Shown: positions 15,216 to 19,694 of the stretch, piece by piece
Position numbering within the stretch: the first letter of the stretch is position 1
How the letters are laid out: every line of letters starts with the position of its first letter
Origin: an uncultured Bacteroidota bacterium
GTDB lineage: Bacteria; Bacteroidota; Bacteroidia; Flavobacteriales; Flavobacteriaceae
NCBI GenBank assembly: GCA_903920835.1
Contig: CAIXNQ010000263.1
Coordinates: forward strand, 1 to 19,694
Direction of reading: 5' to 3'
DNA: 19,694 nt
Notes under the pieces: model-generated
Told to the model about the DNA's origin: nothing
Seen by the model: only the letters and a program-made list of their open reading frames with translations
Databases searched by the model: none
Position numbers and translations under genes: made by a program

Positions 15216-15223
15216 TATCTTTG
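15216..15223 (+). promoter_or_regulatory. Candidate -7 box for clpP
   Basis: TATCTTTG fits TAnnTTTG and lies 65 bases upstream of the clpP ATG. It immediately precedes the terminator-like stem at 15224-15247. There is no clear TTG -33 element. If used, the transcript would start within the left arm of the stem and so avoid termination there. Confidence 0.4.
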
Positions 15224-15253
15224 AGCGTCAAAATTTTTTTTGACGCTTTTTTT
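15224..15253 (+). terminator. Terminator after trigger factor
   Basis: A 10-bp stem, AGCGTCAAAA (15224-15233) and TTTTGACGCT (15238-15247), with a T4 loop, followed by a run of seven T from 15247. It is an intrinsic terminator in form. It shares its core stem with the hairpin at 8517-8543. Confidence 0.85.
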
Positions 15254-15288
15254 AAATATATAATTTCAACAACTTAATCTTTTTTATA

Positions 15289-15960
15289 ATGAACTACGGA
15301 AAAGAATTCAAAAAATTTGCCACCCAACACAGGGGGGTAAACAATCTTTATTATGACAAAATTGTTGCTAGTTTAACACCAAAAGGAATGACGCCATATA
15401 TCATGGAAGAACGCCAAATGAACATGCTTCAGCTTGACGTTTTTTCTAGATTAATGATGGACAGAATCATTTTTTTAGGCACCGGAATTGATGACCAAAT
15501 AGCCAATATTGTTCAAGCACAATTGTTATTTCTTGAAAGCACTGATGCTTCAAAAGACATTCAAATCTATATCAATTCGCCTGGTGGAAGTGTTTATGCA
15601 GGACTTGGAATCTATGACACCATGCAGTATATCAAGCCAGACGTTGCTACAATTTGCACCGGAATGGCGGCATCTATGGGCGCTGTGTTGTTGTGCGCTG
15701 GTTCGGCAGGCAAAAGATCGGCGTTGCCACACTCTAGAGTAATGATTCACCAGCCATCGGGCGGAGCACAAGGCGTTGCAACCGACATGGAAATCAATTT
15801 GAGAGAGATGTTGAAATTGAAAAACGAACTCTACGAAATCATTGCCAAACATTCTGGTCAACCTTTCGAACGTGTTCACAAAGACAGCGAACGAGACTAT
15901 TGGATGATTGCAGATGAAGCCAAAGAGTACGGAATGATTGATGAAGTTTTAAGAAGATAA
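15289..15960 (+). CDS. clpP: ATP-dependent Clp protease proteolytic subunit
   Basis: Serine peptidase that forms the two-ring, 14-subunit chamber fed by ClpX. The 223-aa protein has the catalytic triad in standard spacing: Ser129 in GMAASMGAVLL, His154 in HSRVMIHQPSGG and Asp203 in SERDYWM. NSPGGSVYAGLGIYD (97-111) is the substrate-strand region. The N-terminal extension of about 30 residues (relative to E. coli) may be a propeptide. The start follows the trigger-factor hairpin by about 35 bases. The clpX gene follows after 82 bases that hold another hairpin. Confidence 0.97.
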   Translation: MNYGKEFKKFATQHRGVNNLYYDKIVASLTPKGMTPYIMEERQMNMLQLDVFSRLMMDRIIFLGTGIDDQIANIVQAQLLFLESTDASKDIQIYINSPGGSVYAGLGIYDTMQYIKPDVATICTGMAASMGAVLLCAGSAGKRSALPHSRVMIHQPSGGAQGVATDMEINLREMLKLKNELYEIIAKHSGQPFERVHKDSERDYWMIADEAKEYGMIDEVLRR

Positions 15961-15981
15961 TAAATTTAGTTAAAACGTTAC

Positions 15982-16020
15982 AGGTTTCAAGTTATCAAAC
16001 AACTTGAAACCTTTAATTTT
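15982..16020 (+). terminator. Hairpin between clpP and clpX
   Basis: A perfect 12-bp stem, AGGTTTCAAGTT (15982-15993) and AACTTGAAACCT (16001-16012), with a 7-base loop, followed by TTTAATTTT. It could end the clpP transcript, attenuate clpX expression or stabilise the clpP 3' end. I see no good TAnnTTTG box between it and clpX. Confidence 0.75.
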
Positions 16021-16042
16021 AACAACTTGCAACAAAAAATAA

Positions 16043-17278
16043 ATGGCAAAACAAACCCAAGAATGTTCTTTTTGCGGAAGAAAAAAAGCAGAAACCAATT
16101 TGCTAATAGCAGGAATAAATTCTCATATCTGTGACCGATGTATTGAACAAGCCCACGGAATTGTGCTTGAAGAAATAAAAACAAGCAGTAACGTTAATGC
16201 CTCAAACTCCGATTTGATTCTTAGAAAGCCAAAAGAGATTAGAGCATTTCTAGACCAATATGTAATAGGTCAAGATCAAACCAAAAAAGTAATGTCGGTT
16301 GCAGTCTATAATCACTACAAAAGATTGATGCAGCAACAAGAACATGATGAGGTTGAAATAGAAAAAAGCAACATCATCATGGTTGGGCAAACCGGAACAG
16401 GCAAAACACTTGTAGCCAAAACGATTGCCAAGATGCTCGACGTTCCGCTGGCTATTGTTGATGCAACCGTTTTGACCGAGGCTGGCTATGTGGGCGAAGA
16501 TGTAGAAAGCATCTTGACTCGATTATTGCAAGCGGCAGATTATGATTTGGCAAAAGCAGAGCGAGGCATTGTATTTATTGATGAAATTGACAAAATAGCC
16601 CGCAAGAGCGACAATCCATCAATAACGCGCGATGTTTCTGGCGAAGGAGTTCAGCAAGCTTTATTGAAACTACTCGAAGGAACTATCGTAAATGTTCCTC
16701 CAAAAGGCGGCCGAAAACATCCCGATCAAAAGTTTGTTGAAGTCAATACCCAAAACATATTGTTTATTGCAGGTGGCGCATTTGACGGAATCGAACGCAT
16801 CATTTCAAAACGACTTAACAGAACCGCTGTGGGTTATAGCACCTCAAAAAACACCGACAATATTGATAAAGACAACCTTTTGCAATATATCATTCCAAAA
16901 GACATTAAAGATTTTGGATTGATTCCAGAAATTATTGGTCGATTGCCAGTTTTGACCCACATGGATCCATTAGACCGTGCTACTTTACGTTCTATTTTGA
17001 CAGAGCCGAAAAACGCATTAATCAAGCAGTATCAAAAACTTTTTGCAATGGACGAAGTAGCTTTCACCATTTCTGAAGAAGCACTTGATTTTGTGGTTGA
17101 CAAAGCGCTTGAATACAAACTTGGAGCAAGAGGTTTACGCTCGTTATGCGAGGCTATTTTAACCGACGCAATGTATGACTTGCCAAGTTCAGACGAAAAA
17201 ATATTAGAAATCGACAAAGATTACGCCGAACACACACTTAACAAAAACCTCTTAAAACGATTGGAATTGGCTTCGTAA
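16043..17278 (+). CDS. clpX: ATP-dependent Clp protease ATP-binding subunit ClpX
   Basis: AAA+ hexameric unfoldase that recognises tagged substrates and threads them into ClpP. The 411-aa protein has an N-terminal zinc-binding domain with cysteines 8, 11, 30 and 33 (CSFC and CDRC). The Walker A motif GQTGTGKT is at 115-122, the pore loop GYVG at 148-151 and Walker B VFIDEID at 177-183. The conserved FGLIPEIIGRLPV block is at 291-303 and sensor-2 GARGLR at 361-366. At the place of the IGF loop that docks on ClpP in E. coli this protein has VGY (263-265). It follows clpP on the same strand. A weak inverted repeat and the 931-bp gap follow. Confidence 0.97.
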   Translation: MAKQTQECSFCGRKKAETNLLIAGINSHICDRCIEQAHGIVLEEIKTSSNVNASNSDLILRKPKEIRAFLDQYVIGQDQTKKVMSVAVYNHYKRLMQQQEHDEVEIEKSNIIMVGQTGTGKTLVAKTIAKMLDVPLAIVDATVLTEAGYVGEDVESILTRLLQAADYDLAKAERGIVFIDEIDKIARKSDNPSITRDVSGEGVQQALLKLLEGTIVNVPPKGGRKHPDQKFVEVNTQNILFIAGGAFDGIERIISKRLNRTAVGYSTSKNTDNIDKDNLLQYIIPKDIKDFGLIPEIIGRLPVLTHMDPLDRATLRSILTEPKNALIKQYQKLFAMDEVAFTISEEALDFVVDKALEYKLGARGLRSLCEAILTDAMYDLPSSDEKILEIDKDYAEHTLNKNLLKRLELAS

Positions 17279-17513
17279 GAAATTATAAATTATGAGTTTT
17301 GAAAAGCTCTAAATAATATTTTTTTTACAAATCCATAATTCCTAATTCATTAAAGCAATTATTCTATCTTAAAGGGCTAGGGTAGTCCTTGCATTTTTCC
17401 AACCTCAATAAATTTTATAGTATAACAACTATCAGATTGATATTAACAAAAATTCTGCTTGTTATATTTGAATTTCCAGGAGTGTCTTATAACCAAATAT
17501 GGCATTCCGTCAC

Positions 17514-17723
17514 TTAGTTGCAATCGTCCGCTGCTTAGTTAAGACTTTCCGTCAGTTAGTTGTAACTATCCGCTAATTAGTTATAACTTTCCTGCTCATA
17601 GTTATTGCTAAACGCTTTTTAGTTATAACATTCCTTAAATTAGTTAATATGTTCCTGTAAATAGTTAAAATAATCCATTACTTAGTTATTATAATCCGTC
17701 AGTTAGTTGAAGTCATCCTCCTG
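17514..17723. repeat. Degenerate 21-bp tandem array, 10 units in exact phase
   Basis: Units start at 17514, 17535, 17556, 17577, 17598, 17619, 17640, 17661, 17682 and 17703, always 21 bp apart with no indels. The conserved part is TTAGTT (ATAGTT in two units), and most units also hold TCC thirteen bases into the unit, often followed by G. The middle and the last bases vary. A half unit (TTCCGTCAC, to 17513) precedes it. Substitutions without length change suggest either an old array or selection on spacing. There are no unique spacers, so it is not a CRISPR. Confidence 0.9.
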
Positions 17724-17883
17724 CGGAACATATCAAAAAAGCAACAGTAAATTATAAAAATAGTGAGGAAGAAAAAATCAATATAAAATATTTCTTTAGC
17801 TAATTTATTTATTGAATTAAAATCTATGGATTTGTTGACGATACTTTTATAAACTAATAAAAATAGTGATAGATAGTAGAAAA

Positions 17884-17969
17884 ATTATATTAGAAATAAG
17901 ATAATAGAATGTAGATTATAGACTAATAGTTGTAAAAATATTTTAAATGGTTTTATTATATTAGAAATA
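17884..17969. repeat. 15-bp direct repeat pair in AT-rich spacer
   Basis: ATTATATTAGAAATA occurs at 17884-17898 and 17955-17969, 71 bp apart. AAACTAATA (near 17851 and 17981) and GACTAATAG lie around it, suggesting a degraded roughly 70 to 130-bp duplication. In DNA this AT-rich, part of this may be chance. Confidence 0.45.
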
Positions 17970-18166
17970 GTTTGCTTTAGAAACTAATAATAGATGATTG
18001 TGTGTTAAAGTAATATTTTATAGGATTGAACAACATATAAATTAAATAACAATTAGCAAGAATAATAAAGCCATCAAAGTGTTTTAGATTTTTTTAAAAT
18101 CAATAGCATGAAAATTACAGGAAGTTCTGAAGTAGGCATCTAACATAAAACCCATTTTTTCTATTA

Positions 18167-18196
18167 TTGTCAATGCCGTTTCAATTGTTATATTTG
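18167..18196 (+). promoter_or_regulatory. Promoter of tyrS
   Basis: TTG at 18167-18169, a 19-base spacer, and TATATTTG at 18189-18196 match the Bacteroidota consensus closely. Only 13 bases separate the box from the ATG at 18210, so the leader would be about 6 to 10 bases. Confidence 0.7.
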
Positions 18197-18209
18197 TCGA
18201 AATTATTTT

Positions 18210-19508
18210 ATGATGAAAAATTTAATAGCAGAATTGCAATGGCGGGGCTTGGTTCATGACATTATGCCTGGAACCGAAGATCAACTTTTAAAAGAAATGA
18301 CCACAACCTACATTGGCTTTGATCCCACATCAGATTCGCTTCATATTGGTAGTTTAGTTCCGATTATTTTGCTCGTTCATCTAAAAAACTTTGATCACAA
18401 ACCAATTGCTTTAGTAGGTGGAGCCACAGGAATGATAGGCGATCCGTCTGGAAAATCTGACGAAAGAAACCTTCTTGACGAAGCAACTCTAGAAAAAAAT
18501 GTTGCCGGAATTAAAGCAGTTTTGTCAAGGTTTTTAGATTTTAATTCAACAGAAGCCAATGCACCAATTTTAGTAAACAACTACGATTGGATGAAAGATT
18601 TTTCATTCATAAATTTTGCACGAGATGTAGGTAAACGAATCACTGTAAACTATATGATGGCAAAAGATTCTGTTAAAAAAAGATTGTCTGTAGAAGGCGA
18701 AGGAATGTCTTTTACAGAGTTTACATACCAATTAATTCAAGGCTACGATTTTTATCATTTGCACAAAGAACACAACTGCTTGCTGCAAATGGGCGGCAGC
18801 GATCAATGGGGAAACATTACTACTGGAACCGAATTGGTAAGAAGAATTAATGGCGATGGTGCCAAAGCTTATGCCATGACTTGTCCGTTAATCACGAAAG
18901 CCGATGGCTCTAAATTCGGAAAATCTGAAGGCGGAAATATTTGGTTGACTTCTGACAAAACATCGGTCTATAAGTTTTATCAATTTTGGTTAAATACCAC
19001 AGATGTTGATGCTGAAAAATACATCAAAATATTTACTTTTCTTGATGAGAAGAGCATTAATCAATTGATAGAAGAGCATAAAAACGCACCACATTTAAGA
19101 GTTTTGCAACGAAAACTTGCTGAAGAAGTAACTCTTTTTGTTCACTCGCAAGAGGATTTAGAGAAAGCAATTAAAGCTTCGACTATTTTATTCGGAAATG
19201 CTACTAGCGATGATTTAAAACAATTAGATGAAACCACATTTTTAGAAGTTTTTGATGGCGTTCCTCAAGCAGAAATTAGTGCTAACGAACTTTCGGAAGG
19301 TTTGAACATTGTTTCGGTTTTGAACGAGAAAACAGGATTTTTTAAATCAAATGGTGAGGCAAGACGTGCGCTTGCTGCCAATTCGATTGCAGTTAACAAA
19401 ACAAAAGTTGCAGAAGATTTTATGTTGTCAACCGATGATTTAATTAACGATCGATTTGTTTTGTTGCAAAGCGGAAAGAAAAATTATTTTGTTATCAAGG
19501 TTAAATAA
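18210..19508 (+). CDS. tyrS: Tyrosine--tRNA ligase
   Basis: Class I aminoacyl-tRNA synthetase that charges tRNA-Tyr. The 432-aa protein has the family opening TYIGFDPTSDSLHIGSL, with the HIGH-type motif HIGS at 45-48. The Tyr-specific QGYD is at 177-180, GGSDQWGN at 195-202 and the KMSKS-equivalent KFGKS at 235-239. An S4-like RNA-binding domain follows at the C-terminus (about 365-432, including SNGEARRAL). The length is standard for the type with a C-terminal S4 domain. There are two ATGs in tandem (18210 and 18213); either gives a normal product and the second lengthens the leader slightly. Its own strong promoter lies just upstream. The 3' end overlaps a convergent gene by 8 bases. Confidence 0.97.
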   Translation: MMKNLIAELQWRGLVHDIMPGTEDQLLKEMTTTYIGFDPTSDSLHIGSLVPIILLVHLKNFDHKPIALVGGATGMIGDPSGKSDERNLLDEATLEKNVAGIKAVLSRFLDFNSTEANAPILVNNYDWMKDFSFINFARDVGKRITVNYMMAKDSVKKRLSVEGEGMSFTEFTYQLIQGYDFYHLHKEHNCLLQMGGSDQWGNITTGTELVRRINGDGAKAYAMTCPLITKADGSKFGKSEGGNIWLTSDKTSVYKFYQFWLNTTDVDAEKYIKIFTFLDEKSINQLIEEHKNAPHLRVLQRKLAEEVTLFVHSQEDLEKAIKASTILFGNATSDDLKQLDETTFLEVFDGVPQAEISANELSEGLNIVSVLNEKTGFFKSNGEARRALAANSIAVNKTKVAEDFMLSTDDLINDRFVLLQSGKKNYFVIKVK

Positions 19509-19692
19509 CCATTAAATTACAACCACGAATCGCTGAATCATCAAAACGACCCAGTACTTCAAATGAATTATTGGGTTGTTTTTTGCCTAAATCTTGCGTC
19601 GAAATAAACGAACACGAATTAATATTTGCAAGATCAATTACGTTTATACCGCCAGTTTTCCCTTCTGAAAGATAACACAACGCATCTTCGGT
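19501..19692 (-). CDS. 3' end of an unidentified minus-strand gene, cut by the window edge
   Basis: An open minus-strand frame of 63 residues runs from the right edge to a TAA at 19501-19503. It contains EDALCYLSEGKTGGINVIDL near the edge, then SFISTQDLGKKQPNN and ends FDDSAIRGCNLMVI. I do not recognise the family. The composition looks coding (balanced, with three cysteines), whereas the other minus-strand frames over this stretch contain stops. The start is outside the window. It would converge on tyrS and overlap its last 8 bases, with no terminator hairpin between them. Confidence 0.6.
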   Translation of the reverse strand, partial: TEDALCYLSEGKTGGINVIDLANINSCSFISTQDLGKKQPNNSFEVLGRFDDSAIRGCNLMVI

Positions 19693-19694
19693 AT

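Larger units (their letters stand above)
17279..18209. other. Long intergenic region between clpX and tyrS
   Basis: A 931-bp stretch with no gene I can support. First comes an imperfect inverted repeat (about 17283-17303 with 17329-17350), possibly a weak end signal for clpX. Then comes the 21-bp array (about 17499-17723). About 480 bp of very AT-rich DNA follows, with only short degenerate repeats, and then the tyrS promoter. The longest start-to-stop frames seen in the array are about 25 codons. I see no tRNA or recognisable structured RNA. Confidence 0.8.

Noticed and set aside
17283..17350. Strong clpX terminator
   Set aside because: The inverted repeat matches at only about 15 of 21 positions with a long loop, so it is mentioned only as a weak signal.

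Overview
The window reads as chromosomal DNA of a flavobacterium (Bacteroidota, Flavobacterium-like). Support comes from AT-rich intergenic DNA, TAnnTTTG-type promoter boxes, weak Shine-Dalgarno signals, Bacteroidota families (DUF4403 lipoprotein, DUF2851, methylmalonyl-CoA epimerase) and a tig-clpP-clpX run. There is no phage, plasmid, insertion sequence, CRISPR array, rRNA or tRNA that I can support. The species is an inference.

Left part, minus strand (1-3794). The window opens inside a 42-bp tandem array (about five copies), then a terminator hairpin, then a tight three-gene operon read right to left: TolC-type outer-membrane factor, MacA/HlyD-type adaptor, and tsaB. Divergent from it is a DUF4403 lipoprotein (4022-5419).

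Small-protein cluster, minus strand (5434-8811). Nine short genes lie head to tail: a 103-aa unknown, a holin-like membrane protein, YtxH, a 50-aa lmo0937-type membrane peptide (too short for usual gene callers), a coiled-coil lipoprotein, CsbD, a low-affinity-iron-permease-family protein, a 78-aa unknown and a His-rich 83-aa protein. Most are families associated with general or envelope stress. Two copies of a palindromic MITE-like repeat sit between these genes.

Plus-strand block (9022-13580). A TonB-C-like lipoprotein, mce, DUF2851, PspC-domain protein, a helix-hairpin-helix membrane protein and an acyl-CoA dehydrogenase follow each other closely.

Proteostasis block (13873-17278). Trigger factor, ClpP and ClpX form the conserved chain of nascent-chain chaperone plus ClpXP protease. 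Each of the first two gaps carries a strong hairpin. Then comes an unusually long 931-bp gap with a degenerate 21-bp tandem array (ten units in exact phase), followed by tyrS with a very short leader. The last bases hold the 3' end of an unidentified minus-strand gene converging on tyrS.

I found no complete novel multi-gene system. The parts least explained by known families are the two phased tandem arrays, the paired palindromic repeats inside the small-protein cluster, and the cluster itself.
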